From an uncultured Blautia sp. (GTDB lineage: Bacteria; Bacillota; Clostridia; Lachnospirales; Lachnospiraceae): a stretch of DNA of 10,940 nt. The notes under the pieces are model-generated. The model saw nothing but the letters and a program-made list of their open reading frames with translations. It was not told where the DNA came from and did no database searches. This document shows positions 1-8,700 of the stretch, piece after piece. Each line of letters opens with the position of its first letter. Within the stretch, counting starts at the first letter, position 1. The position numbers and the translations under genes were made by a program. The stretch spans positions 1 through 10,940 of the forward strand of contig URXG01000074.1 in the NCBI GenBank assembly GCA_900551715.1, read 5' to 3'.

Positions 1-65
1 TTGTAGATACTTGGCTCAGTAGAGCCATTGAGCAAGAAGCCTCCACTTCAAAATCTATGATTTAA
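1..65 (+). CDS. TnpB-like RNA-guided nuclease, C-terminal end only (partial)
   Basis: An open frame runs from the window edge (codons from position 3) to TAA at 63-65. It encodes 20 residues ending EQEASTSKSMI. Short tails of the type (K/E)QEAS... directly before the element's terminal hairpin are common in TnpB proteins of gut Clostridia; this is from memory of the family, not a search. TnpB is the RNA-guided DNA endonuclease of IS200/IS605 elements and the ancestor of Cas12. No catalytic residue is in view, so activity cannot be judged. The stop codon lies inside the 40-73 hairpin, so the coding end and the RNA end overlap. The call rests mostly on this context. Confidence 0.5.
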   Translation, partial: VDTWLSRAIEQEASTSKSMI

Positions 66-83
66 GTGGTGGGAGCATGTCAC
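1..83 (+). mobile_element. Right end of an IS200/IS605-family (TnpB-bearing) element, 5' part outside the window
   Basis: The segment combines a short coding tail ending at 63-65 with two hairpins. The first is TGGCTC/GAGCCA (12-17 with 22-27, loop AGTA). The second is an imperfect stem at 40-73 built from CCACTT/AAGTGG and AAATC/GATTT. A tnpB stop codon lying inside a terminal imperfect hairpin, followed by a few bases and then unrelated host sequence, is the usual architecture of IS200/IS605 right ends. These elements have no long terminal inverted repeats, so the boundary at about 83 is inferred from the end of the hairpin plus the short tail GCATGTCAC. The left end and any tnpA lie outside the window. 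Immediately downstream sits a regulator gene lacking its N-terminal part, which fits insertion into that gene. Confidence 0.55.
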
Positions 84-99
84 ATATTATATTCAATAA

Positions 100-463
100 C
101 AGGTTCTTTCGCAGTTGTTATGGAAAGTTGATCAGAAATATGAAATACTTTGTCTGATATCTAATGGTTATCTGCCCGGGCAATCTCAGAAAGATCATTG
201 AATATGACAGAACACATGAAGGCAGTCAGTTGACAGAAACACTGTACCATTATTATACCTGCAACTTTAATGCACAGAAGGCAGCAGAAAAGCTGTTTGT
301 TCACAGGACAACATTTTTTTACAGAATGAGTAAAATACAGAAGCTGGCAGCTTTTCATATCGAAGATTCAAAAGAAACCTGTCAGGTACTTCTGGCATTG
401 ATGGCACTTAAATATGAACAACGGGGAGAAGACAATGATAAAATTAATTGCAACAGACATTGA
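100..463 (+). pseudogene. PucR/CdaR-type transcription regulator, C-terminal HTH remnant
   Basis: From ATG 164 an open frame gives 99 residues matching the C-terminal DNA-binding region of PucR/CdaR-like regulators. It has a lead-in IIEYDRTHEGSQLTETLYHYY, then the HTH core FNAQKAAEKLFVHRTTFFYRM. Full proteins carry several hundred N-terminal residues, which are absent. Upstream the same frame has a TGA at 155-157. Another frame (100-180) reads QLLWKVDQKYEILCL...NGYLPG, which looks like the usual residues before the HTH lead-in. The two frames join if one base is removed near CCCGGGC (175-181), suggesting a one-base frameshift. That frame has TAA at 97-99, close to the element end at about 83. 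The 3' end overlaps the next gene by 29 bases. I read it as a decayed regulator cut by the IS insertion. A short stand-alone HTH protein from 164 is possible, but I see no convincing ribosome binding site. Confidence 0.6.
423..428 (+). promoter_or_regulatory. Ribosome binding site deciding the HAD gene start
   Basis: GGGGAG lies six bases before ATG 435. The alternative in-frame ATG at 414 would place this site inside the coding region and add MNNGEKT before the conserved MIKLIATDIDGTL start. I therefore choose 435. Confidence 0.65.
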
Positions 464-1232
464 CGGAACATTAGTCAAAGACGGCACTCTGGACATCAAT
501 CCGGAGTATATGACAGTAATAAAGAAACTTGCAGAGAAAGGCGTGACTTTTGTGGCCTGCTCAGGCAGACAGTTCAGCAGTGAACAGCAGCTATTTGCAC
601 CGGTAAAAGATAAGATCTTTTTTATTTCAGACGGAGGTACAGTGATCCGCCAGGCAGATAAGATTCTCAAAGTCCATACACTTCCTGATGAAATATGGAA
701 AAATATGCTCACTATGGTAAAGAAACAAATGCCAGGCTGCGACTGTTTTATTTCCGTTCCTGATGGCTGTTATGGAGAAGATGCCAACAGTCAGATGTTC
801 CGGTGGCTTCGGGATTCTTATGGATATGATATTAAGCAGATTCCGGATATGTCAGTGCTTCAGGGAGAACAGGTGACCAAGTTTGCAGTTTATCATCCAG
901 ATCAATGCGAGGAGCTTTGTGCACCACTTTTTACTCCTACATGGAAAGATAAAGTCACACTGGCAGCAGCCGGAAAAGAATGGATGGACAGTACTCCCAT
1001 TGGAGCAGACAAAAGCACAGCAGTAGAGTTTATTCAGAGCTATCTGGGGATAACTCCAGAAGAAACCTGTACATTTGGGGATAACCTGAATGATATTGCC
1101 ATGTTGGAGAAGGCCGGGATGAGTTATGCGGTAGGAAATGCAAGGGAAGAAGTCCAGGCAGCAGCCAAAGGAGTCTGCCCTCCTTACTGGGAAGACGGAG
1201 TGCTTCAGGTGTTAAAGAAGCTGGCGCAATGA
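435..1232 (+). CDS. Cof-type HAD-family hydrolase (sugar/nucleotide phosphatase-like)
   Basis: A 265-residue cytoplasmic protein of the haloacid dehalogenase superfamily, Cof/type IIB subfamily. Motif I is DIDGTL with nucleophile D8 and general acid D10. Motif II is CSGR with S43. The motif III lysine is K193 in GADKS, and motif IV is GDNLND with D216 and D220, which bind Mg2+. All catalytic residues are present and the length is normal for the family. Such enzymes dephosphorylate sugar phosphates, flavin or nucleotide phosphates; the substrate cannot be told from sequence. The large gap between motifs II and III holds the C2-type cap. The gene starts inside the 3' end of the regulator remnant. 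It ends 28 bases before the SNF2 gene, so the two are probably co-transcribed. I see no clear promoter directly upstream. Confidence 0.93.
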   Translation: MIKLIATDIDGTLVKDGTLDINPEYMTVIKKLAEKGVTFVACSGRQFSSEQQLFAPVKDKIFFISDGGTVIRQADKILKVHTLPDEIWKNMLTMVKKQMPGCDCFISVPDGCYGEDANSQMFRWLRDSYGYDIKQIPDMSVLQGEQVTKFAVYHPDQCEELCAPLFTPTWKDKVTLAAAGKEWMDSTPIGADKSTAVEFIQSYLGITPEETCTFGDNLNDIAMLEKAGMSYAVGNAREEVQAAAKGVCPPYWEDGVLQVLKKLAQ

Positions 1233-1247
1233 TAAGCGTGCATTGAG

Positions 1248-1253
1248 AAGGGA
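1248..1253 (+). promoter_or_regulatory. Ribosome binding site for the GTG start at 1261
   Basis: AAGGGA lies seven bases before GTG 1261. The gene therefore uses a GTG start just after the HAD gene. No ATG nearby fits the spacing better. Confidence 0.6.
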
Positions 1254-1260
1254 AGCATAG

Positions 1261-4200
1261 GTGGAAGACAAGCAGCAGAAAATAATCAAGATGCCTCGGG
1301 CAGAGGAATATTCTCTTCTGGGAGAATCCTGGGAAGGGGATGCGGAAAACACAGAACAGCAGGAAATAAATATTCAGAGGTTGAAAGAATACACATATTA
1401 TGATGGTGACGCAGTTTTTAATTCAGGTGATTTTCCAAAAACATCACTGGAGGAAGGAAGAAAACTATATGAGAAAGATCAGGTCAGAGTGGATCGGATT
1501 GGAGATGGTTTTCTTAGCGGCAGCTCAGAAAAGTGTGGTCAGATAGAAGCGACTGTAAAAGGGAAAAGAGAAGAATATAATGTAAGTATCATTTTCGACA
1601 GAAATGAGATTTTGTATGCACAGTGCGAATGCCTGGAGTGCAGACGATATGTCTGGGGCTGGGGCGGTCATAATTCCAAATGTCGTTATACAGTGGCAAC
1701 AGCCCTGTGGCTTCGGGATTATCTGAATAAAAATAACTTTACAGATGCCACAGACTGGAATGGAGAAAATTTTCTCAAGGCGTACAGTATCAAAAATGCA
1801 GAAAACAGTATTACAGCTGCTGAAAAAACACAGGAAAAAAGTCTGACACTGATTCCGAGGTTGATCAGAAAAAATGGAAACCTGTATGTTTCTTTTAAAG
1901 TAGGGGCAGGAAAGCTTTTTGTTGTGAAAGATCTGAGAGAATTTTCCCATAATGTAAGAGATGGTCTGGTGGCAAAATACGGCTCTTCTACTGAATTCAA
2001 TCATAAAATAGAAAATTTCACAGAAGAAAGTCATAAATGGATTCATTATATTGAGAGGGCTGTCAGTGAAGAAGAACATTTGTTAAATAAGATAGAAGAG
2101 TCAGGAATGTATATACCTGGCAAAATGAACATAGGAAGTGATCTGGAGCTTTTTGGGTGGAGAATAGATACCCTTTATGAGCTCCTTGGAAAAGAAACAG
2201 TAGAATACGAAGACAGGGATGGGACAAAAAAAACAAAGAAAATGGTTCATTGTGCAGAAGCAAATCCAAGAGCTTCTATGCAAATTGAGGAATATAAAAA
2301 AGGAGAAAAAGACTTCCATGGTGTAATGGTAAAAGGAAAATTACCGATACTCTATCACGGTTTGAACAATGGATATTTTGTTCGGGATGACAGTCTGTGC
2401 AAAACAGAGAGCGACTTTCCGGAGAAAATACGCTCCCTGGAGGAAATGTCACGTAATGGGAACTTTTATTTTAAAATAGGACGAAATGCATTGTCCGGAT
2501 TTTACCATAATGTATTTCCGAAATTACAGGAAATTGCTGATATTACTGAATCAGATCCGACGAAATTCAGACAGTACCTCTCTCCGCAGGTGTATTTTAC
2601 TTTTTATCTGGATGCTCCGGGAAATGATGTAACCTGTAGGATTATGGCTCGGTATGGAAGTAAGGAATATTCTGTTACAGACAGAGCTTTTCGTTTACCA
2701 GCAGATTTGGAAGAGGAAAAATTTCGGGATACGCAGATGGAAGATGCTGTCCTGTATCAGACATTGGCCTGGTTTGGTGAATATGATAACAAGACAGATG
2801 TGCTCACATGTGAAGAAGACGAAGACAAAATTTATCAGTTGATGGAATCAGGAATCGATGAACTTCTGAAACTGGGAGAAGTTCAGTGTACAGACCGGTT
2901 CCGAGGACGTCATGTGATACGTAGAGTAAAAGTATCCGTAGGTGTTTCTGTATCCGGAAATCTTCTTGATCTGAACATTTCCACAGAGGATATTGATCAG
3001 AAAGAACTTCTGGATATCCTCAGAAGCTACAGGGAAAGGAAAAAATATTATCGTCTGAAAAGCGGCGAATTTGTAAATCTCAAAGGCCAGGAACTGGGGA
3101 TGCTGTCTGAATTAATGGACACTCTTCATCTGCCGCCAAAAGAATTTATTAAAGGGAAAATCCATATTCCTGCATACAGAACCCTTTATCTGGACCGGCT
3201 TTTGGAAGCAAATGAAGAAGTATACAGCAAAAGAGACCGGCATTTCAGGGACATTGTAAAAGGATTCAAAACAATCAAGGACGCTGATTTTGAGGAGCCG
3301 GAAACACTTTCCGAAGTAATGCGAAATTATCAGAAAGATGGTTTTCGATGGATGCGGACACTGGAAATGTGGAAGTTCGGCGGAATTCTTGCAGATGATA
3401 TGGGACTTGGCAAAACCTTACAGATGATCGCAGTGATTCTTTCTGCAAAAACAGAAGGCAAGGCAGGAACTTCTCTGGTAGTGGCACCTGCGGCACTGGT
3501 ATATAACTGGGGAGAAGAACTGGCACGTTTTGCCCCGGAACTGAAAGTTGTTCTCATATCAGGAAACCAGAATGAACGGAGACAGAAGCTGGAAGACTGG
3601 CAGAATGCGGATGTCCTGGTGACTTCTTATGACTTACTGAAAAGAGATATTGATCAGTATGAGGACAAAGAGTTCCTGTATGAAGTGATTGATGAGGCGC
3701 AATATATCAAAAATCATAATACAGCAGCAGCCAAAGCAGTGAAAGTCATCCACAGCCAGATACGTTTTGCACTGACAGGCACACCCATCGAAAACAGGCT
3801 CAGTGAACTGTGGAGTATTTTTGATTATCTGATGCCGGGATTCCTTTATGGATATGATACTTTCCGTAAAGAAATAGAGATTCCCATTGTAAAAAACAAA
3901 GATCAGGTTACGATGGAAAGGCTTCGGAGAATGACAGGACCATTTATTCTAAGACGTCTGAAAGAGGAAGTACTGAAAGATCTGCCGGAAAAACTGGAAG
4001 AGATCCGTTATGTAAAGTTTGACGAGAAACAGCAGAAACTTTATAATGCCCAGGTGGTGCATATGAAGAATACGCTGGCAGGGCAGGATGAGGGAGAATT
4101 TGACAGAAATAAGCTGCGGATTCTTGCGGAACTGACCAGACTGCGGCAGATCTGCTGTTCCCCATCGCTCTGTTTTGAAGATTATAAAGGGGAATCAGCC

Positions 4201-4710
4201 AAAACAGATGCCTGCCTGCAGCTGATCCAGAGTGCCATAGATGGTGGACACAGGATGCTTCTTTTTTCCCAGTTTACCTCTATGCTGGATATCCTGAAAA
4301 CCAGGCTGGAAGAAGAAAAGATCCCTTATTATGAGATCACAGGGGAAACTTCCAAAGAAAAACGACAGCAGTTGGTTAAAGATTTTAATGCAGGAGATGT
4401 ACCTGTATTTCTGATATCCCTGAAAGCAGGAGGTGTAGGTCTGAACCTGGCGGGGGCAGACGTGGTGATCCACTACGATCCATGGTGGAATCAGGCAGTG
4501 CAGAATCAGGCTACCGACAGGGCACACCGTATTGGCCAGACTAAGAAAGTAACAGTTTATAAACTGATCGCCAAAGGTTCTATTGAGGAAAAGATACAGA
4601 AACTACAGGAAACAAAGAAAGATCTGGCGGACCAGATCATAGGTGGAGAATCTGTACAGCTTGGAAACATGTCCAGAGAGGATATGCTGGAGCTGTTGGA
4701 TGTGAAATAA
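1261..4710 (+). CDS. SNF2-family DNA-dependent ATPase/helicase with N-terminal SWIM-like zinc finger
   Basis: A 1149-residue superfamily 2 ATPase of the bacterial SNF2 (HepA/RapA-like) type. The N-terminal part carries a SWIM-like cysteine cluster (C122, C124, C127, H137, C141). A long middle region, about 230-660, probably corresponds to the bacterial SNF2-associated domain; that is inferred from position. The motor is complete: motif I DDMGLGKT (712-719), motif II DEAQ (811-814), motif III LTGTP (838-842), a second RecA lobe starting near 1000 (SQFTSM), GGVGLNLAGADVV near 1057, and motif VI DRAHRIGQ (1086-1093). These proteins translocate on double-stranded DNA and remodel protein-DNA or polymerase complexes rather than unwind strands. 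The final SWIM histidine appears to be tyrosine (C141-R-Y143). It starts 28 bases after the HAD gene and is followed by a strong terminator. No restriction or defence partner genes are visible nearby, so a housekeeping or repair role is likelier than a phage-defence cassette. Confidence 0.95.
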   Translation: MEDKQQKIIKMPRAEEYSLLGESWEGDAENTEQQEINIQRLKEYTYYDGDAVFNSGDFPKTSLEEGRKLYEKDQVRVDRIGDGFLSGSSEKCGQIEATVKGKREEYNVSIIFDRNEILYAQCECLECRRYVWGWGGHNSKCRYTVATALWLRDYLNKNNFTDATDWNGENFLKAYSIKNAENSITAAEKTQEKSLTLIPRLIRKNGNLYVSFKVGAGKLFVVKDLREFSHNVRDGLVAKYGSSTEFNHKIENFTEESHKWIHYIERAVSEEEHLLNKIEESGMYIPGKMNIGSDLELFGWRIDTLYELLGKETVEYEDRDGTKKTKKMVHCAEANPRASMQIEEYKKGEKDFHGVMVKGKLPILYHGLNNGYFVRDDSLCKTESDFPEKIRSLEEMSRNGNFYFKIGRNALSGFYHNVFPKLQEIADITESDPTKFRQYLSPQVYFTFYLDAPGNDVTCRIMARYGSKEYSVTDRAFRLPADLEEEKFRDTQMEDAVLYQTLAWFGEYDNKTDVLTCEEDEDKIYQLMESGIDELLKLGEVQCTDRFRGRHVIRRVKVSVGVSVSGNLLDLNISTEDIDQKELLDILRSYRERKKYYRLKSGEFVNLKGQELGMLSELMDTLHLPPKEFIKGKIHIPAYRTLYLDRLLEANEEVYSKRDRHFRDIVKGFKTIKDADFEEPETLSEVMRNYQKDGFRWMRTLEMWKFGGILADDMGLGKTLQMIAVILSAKTEGKAGTSLVVAPAALVYNWGEELARFAPELKVVLISGNQNERRQKLEDWQNADVLVTSYDLLKRDIDQYEDKEFLYEVIDEAQYIKNHNTAAAKAVKVIHSQIRFALTGTPIENRLSELWSIFDYLMPGFLYGYDTFRKEIEIPIVKNKDQVTMERLRRMTGPFILRRLKEEVLKDLPEKLEEIRYVKFDEKQQKLYNAQVVHMKNTLAGQDEGEFDRNKLRILAELTRLRQICCSPSLCFEDYKGESAKTDACLQLIQSAIDGGHRMLLFSQFTSMLDILKTRLEEEKIPYYEITGETSKEKRQQLVKDFNAGDVPVFLISLKAGGVGLNLAGADVVIHYDPWWNQAVQNQATDRAHRIGQTKKVTVYKLIAKGSIEEKIQKLQETKKDLADQIIGGESVQLGNMSREDMLELLDVK

Positions 4711-4896
4711 AATATAAAATATCCTGCAGGATTGCAGAGGCATTCTTGAATAGAATATAAAAGAGTTTCTTATTGTTTTATTAGAGACAATGAGAGACTC
4801 TTTTTTTCTGCATCTATAGACATGCAGTCTTCCGGCAGTGTAAAATAAAGATATACAATCTGTAAAACATAAGCAACAGGAAAGGAAGGGAAAGAC
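4711..4896. other. Intergenic region between the SNF2 gene and the secreted-protein pair
   Basis: This 186-base gap contains the terminator at 4761-4808 and leads into the next transcription unit. A possible -10 element TATACA is at 4852-4857, but the matching -35 (TTCCGG near 4830) is weak, so I do not call a promoter firmly. A purine-rich ribosome binding site AAAGGAAGGG (4881-4890) ends six bases before ATG 4897. Confidence 0.6.
4761..4808 (+). terminator. Intrinsic terminator after the SNF2 gene
   Basis: AAGAGTTTCT (4761-4770) pairs along its full length with AGAGACTCTT, allowing one G-U pair. The stem continues with TATTGT against ACAATG, giving about 16 pairs around a short AT-rich loop. 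A run of T follows (4801-4807). It lies about 50 bases after the SNF2 stop. Confidence 0.9.
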
Positions 4897-5718
4897 ATGA
4901 AAAACAAACGAAACAAATTTAACAGACTGCTGACGATATGCATGACATTGCTGATGGTATTCAGTGTGATGTTTACAGCAGCAGGAACAACAGAGAATGT
5001 ACAGGCAGCATCTGGTGGACTCGGTGCGTACAAGAAGATCACTTTTTATAAAAGTGGCAAAGTCAATGGAACAACCTGTTCTATGAAGTATAATAGCAGA
5101 ACCCACCGGTATATTGTATATGCGGCAAAGAATGGCAAAAAGAAAGCAGTTCTTAAAAGCTGTTCAAGTGGCACCATTGTAACAAACGGAAAATATCTTT
5201 ATTACGAAAGTGCAGCATTTATAAGCATGGGAAGTTTTGGTGGAACCTATAGAAAGCGTAAACTGGTACAGTACAATTTGAAAACCGGCAAAAACAAAGT
5301 GCTGATCAGCTTCAAAGGGGAAGGACATGAGGACAGCATAATCGGCTGCGATGGAACTTATCTTTATATGGGATATCAGACTCAGTACGGAGATGGCCTG
5401 ACAAATTTTGCAGTAGTAAATCTGAAAAAAAGACAGGTCAAACGTCTGGGAAAAGATTGCTCAACAGTACAAAAAGTAAAAAACAGAGTGCTGGTAACAG
5501 CCGTAGGATTTCCTCATGGAGGTCCGGTTTATCTGATAAACAGAGATGGAAGCAAATGTAAAACAATCTGTAGCAGAGCCATTAAAGTATCTGTAAAAGG
5601 CAATTATATTTATTATACAGAAGCAACTTATGACTGGAAAACAAGAAAATGCAGATGTGATCTTAATGGAAATAATAAGAAAGCTCTTACTTCATGGAGC
5701 AGAGGAATTGCCGGATGA
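4897..5718 (+). CDS. Secreted protein with beta-propeller-like repeats, function unknown
   Basis: A 273-residue exported protein. Residues 1-37 form a typical Sec signal peptide: basic MKNKRNKFNR, a hydrophobic core LLTICMTLLMVFSVMF, and a likely cleavage site VQA/AS after A37. The mature part is rich in Lys, Tyr and Gly. It repeats a pattern of a short G-x-Y-(L/I)-Y-Y strand, as in NGKYLYYES, DGTYLYMGY and KGNYIYYTE, about every 50-70 residues. This resembles DUF5050-type or other beta-propeller modules found in secreted Clostridia proteins, though with fewer blades than a full propeller. No catalytic motif, lipobox or wall-anchor signal is visible. Its TGA overlaps the ATG of the next gene, so the two are translationally coupled and probably act together at the cell surface. 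The family name is tentative. Confidence 0.85.
   Translation: MKNKRNKFNRLLTICMTLLMVFSVMFTAAGTTENVQAASGGLGAYKKITFYKSGKVNGTTCSMKYNSRTHRYIVYAAKNGKKKAVLKSCSSGTIVTNGKYLYYESAAFISMGSFGGTYRKRKLVQYNLKTGKNKVLISFKGEGHEDSIIGCDGTYLYMGYQTQYGDGLTNFAVVNLKKRQVKRLGKDCSTVQKVKNRVLVTAVGFPHGGPVYLINRDGSKCKTICSRAIKVSVKGNYIYYTEATYDWKTRKCRCDLNGNNKKALTSWSRGIAG
5701..5706 (+). promoter_or_regulatory. Ribosome binding site inside the upstream gene, deciding start 5715
   Basis: AGAGGA lies eight bases before ATG 5715, whose ATGA overlaps the upstream TGA. The earlier in-frame ATG at 5694 would add MEQRNCR before a standard signal peptide and would put this site within the coding region. 5715 is therefore preferred. Confidence 0.7.
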
Positions 5719-8700
5719 AAAAAATCCTAAATCTTATAACAGCCTGGTTTCTGATCATTCTTCTCAGTGTCAGTTCCCTGAATGTTGTTCAGGCAGAAAC
5801 ACCGGAGAATGACCAGTCAGAAATCAGTGCAGAAAACACACAGATCGAGGCTGCGGGAACAGATTCAGCAGGAGAGATGATTGCATCGGCTATCTCGGAG
5901 AATCAGGAGCAGGTGGGAAGTCAGCAAGAAGAGGATGCCTATATTACAGAGCTGACTGTAGAAGATTTTACAGCAGAAGTAACTTATGGAACAAAGAAAA
6001 AAGCCGAACTGGTAGTGGCAATCTATGAAGAGGATAAGAACCTTATGCTCACCTCCGGCAAAACTACGGTAGATGCCGGAACAGGAACCGCTTCTGTAAA
6101 AATTGATACCTGGGCTCTGCCAAAAAATTTCGTGGCTTCTGCCTATCTTCTGGATGCACAGGATCATAAACCACTGTGTCAGCAATACACTACAGACTTA
6201 TACACAAAGAATATTCAGGATATCAGGAACTCCACACCGGATGATTTTCCAGGCAGAGAAATCCTGACTCTGGATGAGAAAGATGATGATGATAATTTTG
6301 CAGTGTATAATGACAGTACCATTGTAAGAGAAGCTGATGGAACCAATAACATTGTCTGGAGCTGGAAAGATGGAACGTATACAATTTTCAGCTCGGATGA
6401 CCAGGTAAAAAGTCTGAAAAAAGGAGATACGTTTGCCTACAAATATAAAGATGACAGCGTTCTTCTGCTGAAAGTGGCAAGTGTTTCGGTAAGTGGTTCA
6501 ACAGTGGATGTACAGCCAGATACAGACATAGAACTGACAGATTTTTTTGACTATATGAAAATAGAAACGGATGACTCCAATGCGGAATATTCTGTGGATA
6601 ACAGTCAGCTGGAAGAAGGCGTAACTGCTTTTGCTTCTGTACGGACACAATCAGATACCGATGCGGTGGGAGCAGTTCAGGGAAGTGGAAGTTTATCTCA
6701 TTCTGTATCCTATTATATAGAAAAAGAATTTAAGACAGGTTCCGCAGAAAAAGTTAAACTGAAAGGTTCGGTTGATTATGGATTTTCATTCAGTGTGGAT
6801 TTTTATCTGTCATTATCTTATCAGTACATTTCTGTGAAAACAGACTATGAACTGGGAATGTCAGCACAAATTTCTTCCAAACTGGATGTAGTAAAAGTCC
6901 CTCTGGGGAACATTTCGACTTATGTGCTGCCCTGTGTACAGGTGGGATTTAAACCTTCTATAGTGGTATCTGCATCTGCAAGTATCAAATATTCTGCAAA
7001 AGTAAAAGCAACCATAGGATTTGCATATGACAGCAACTCAGGAATGAAGAGTCTGTGCAGCTGGCCTTCTACAGACAGCAAGCTGGAATTTGCAGGAACA
7101 CTGTTTATAGGTGTGGAGGCGTCCCCTTACATAGGTATTGTCAATGTAGAAATCTGTGCAGTGGATGTGGAATATTCGTCGGGACTGGAGTTTACTGCGA
7201 AGCTGCCAATAGCACCGGCACAAAATGCTTCTTCCATTCATGAATGCAGTGTGTGTTATGATGGAACCTGCAATTTCAAACAGGAAGTAACGGTAAATCT
7301 GAAAGTCCTAAAAGGAAAGATCCACAAAAAAGAAACGGTATATTCCAAGAACGCAAAGCTGAATGATTTTTACATATCCGTTGACTATGGCGAATTTGCA
7401 TTTACCAAATGCCCTCATATCAGTTATCAGGTAGCAGTTTCTTTGACAGACACTGCCAAAAACAAAGTAAAAGATGCAGTGTTATCTGTAACAGACAGCA
7501 CCACAGGAAAATCGGTAGAGATAAGAACTTTACAGGGCAAAAAAGACTCCGTCACAACAGACAGTAATGGTCAGGCTAACCTGTATCTGCCCAATGGTTC
7601 CTACATCCTGAAAATACAGAAAGATGAACTGAGCATAGAGAAAAAGCTGTCTGTTCAGGACAGAAAAACTTCTTTGGCTGTCAAAGATTTTCCTGTGAAA
7701 AAAACATCGGGACATTCCGGAAAAACCGGAAATATCACATGGAATCTGGATGATGATGGCACTCTTTCTATCACCGGAAAGGGAAATATGCCGAACTTTA
7801 CAGAAGATGACGACTATAATGAGGTACTGCCGCCCTGGAACCAGTGGGATGAAGATATTTATTCTGTAAAAATCGGAGATGGCATTACCTCTGTAGGAGA
7901 TCATTCCTTTGATGGCTGTGACAATCTTTCAGAAGTGGTACTTGCTGACACAATAACAGTCATTGGCACTTCAGCATTTGAGGACTGCTGGGATCTGGAA
8001 GAAATTCGTCTGCCTTCCAGTCTGAAGAAACTTTGTTCCTATGCATTTATGCAATGTAATCTGGAAGTACTGGAAATTCCGGAAACGGTGACCGACATAG
8101 AAGACAATGCCTTTAATTCCTGTGGGATCCAGTGGATTTATTTTATGGGTGACAGACCATCCTTTACGGCGAGGGCTTTCTGTTATACAGAGGTAACCGC
8201 ATATTATCCAGCAGGAAACAGTACCTGGTCGGGAATTCAGAGAATGAAATCTACCACAGACCATTATGATGTGATCTGGGCTCCCTTTAATCCAGACTTT
8301 AATGGAACAGCACCGGAAAGCATGGATGGTGCAGAAATTGATGTGGCAGAAGCCGATCCTTCAGAAGATCCTGCTGAAATTCCCGATGAAATGGAGTTTG
8401 GGGACGGAGAAAATTCAGAAGAATCCGCAGAAATTTCTCCGGAACCAGAGGGAGAGAATGCAGAAGAAAAGCAGGATGAAATTTCGGGTACAGAAGATAA
8501 TACAGTTGAATCACAGGACGGAGAAGATATTTCGGATGGTATTGTTACAGTGTCAGAAAAGCCGGTATCTTATGAGATTATAAGTATCCCGACAGAGGGA
8601 ATAGCCTGTGCAAGTCTGACAACTGATATGAAGCCAGGGATCTGGTGTGTGCTTGCTGTGGTAAAAAACAAAAATGCAGGGGATTTATTGAGTAGTGAAA

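Larger units (their letters stand above)
1..99 (+). ncRNA. Probable 3' end of a TnpB omega-RNA (right-end RNA) with adjoining guide
   Basis: Two consecutive stem-loops at 12-27 and 40-73 overlap the tnpB tail. In TnpB systems the right-end RNA scaffold covers the 3' end of tnpB plus the element end, and the roughly 16 bases just outside the element act as the guide. Here the guide would be about 84-99, ATATTATATTCAATAA. The end of the guide is approximate. The 5' end of the RNA is outside the window and no transcription evidence is available. Confidence 0.4.

Noticed and set aside
414..434. Upstream ATG at 414 as start of the HAD gene
   Set aside because: It adds seven non-conserved residues and places the GGGGAG ribosome binding site inside the gene. 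ATG 435 fits the family start.
1525..2079. 184-codon open frame on the minus strand inside the SNF2 gene
   Set aside because: It is antisense to a well-supported gene, its translation is Phe/Cys/Ile-rich without any recognisable domain, and there is no ribosome binding site.
1261..4710. SNF2 ATPase as part of a phage-defence system (for example DISARM-like)
   Set aside because: No methyltransferase, nuclease or phospholipase-D partner is visible next to it. The neighbour is a HAD phosphatase, and the unit is closed by a terminator.
4603..5106. 167-codon minus-strand open frame spanning the SNF2 end, terminator and secreted-protein start
   Set aside because: It crosses the intrinsic terminator and two real genes, and its translation is Cys/Phe/Ser-rich with no domain. 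It is a shadow.
8302..8583. 93-codon plus-strand open frame inside the surface-protein gene
   Set aside because: It is an alternate-frame reading of the acidic linker, whose biased codons keep the other frame open.
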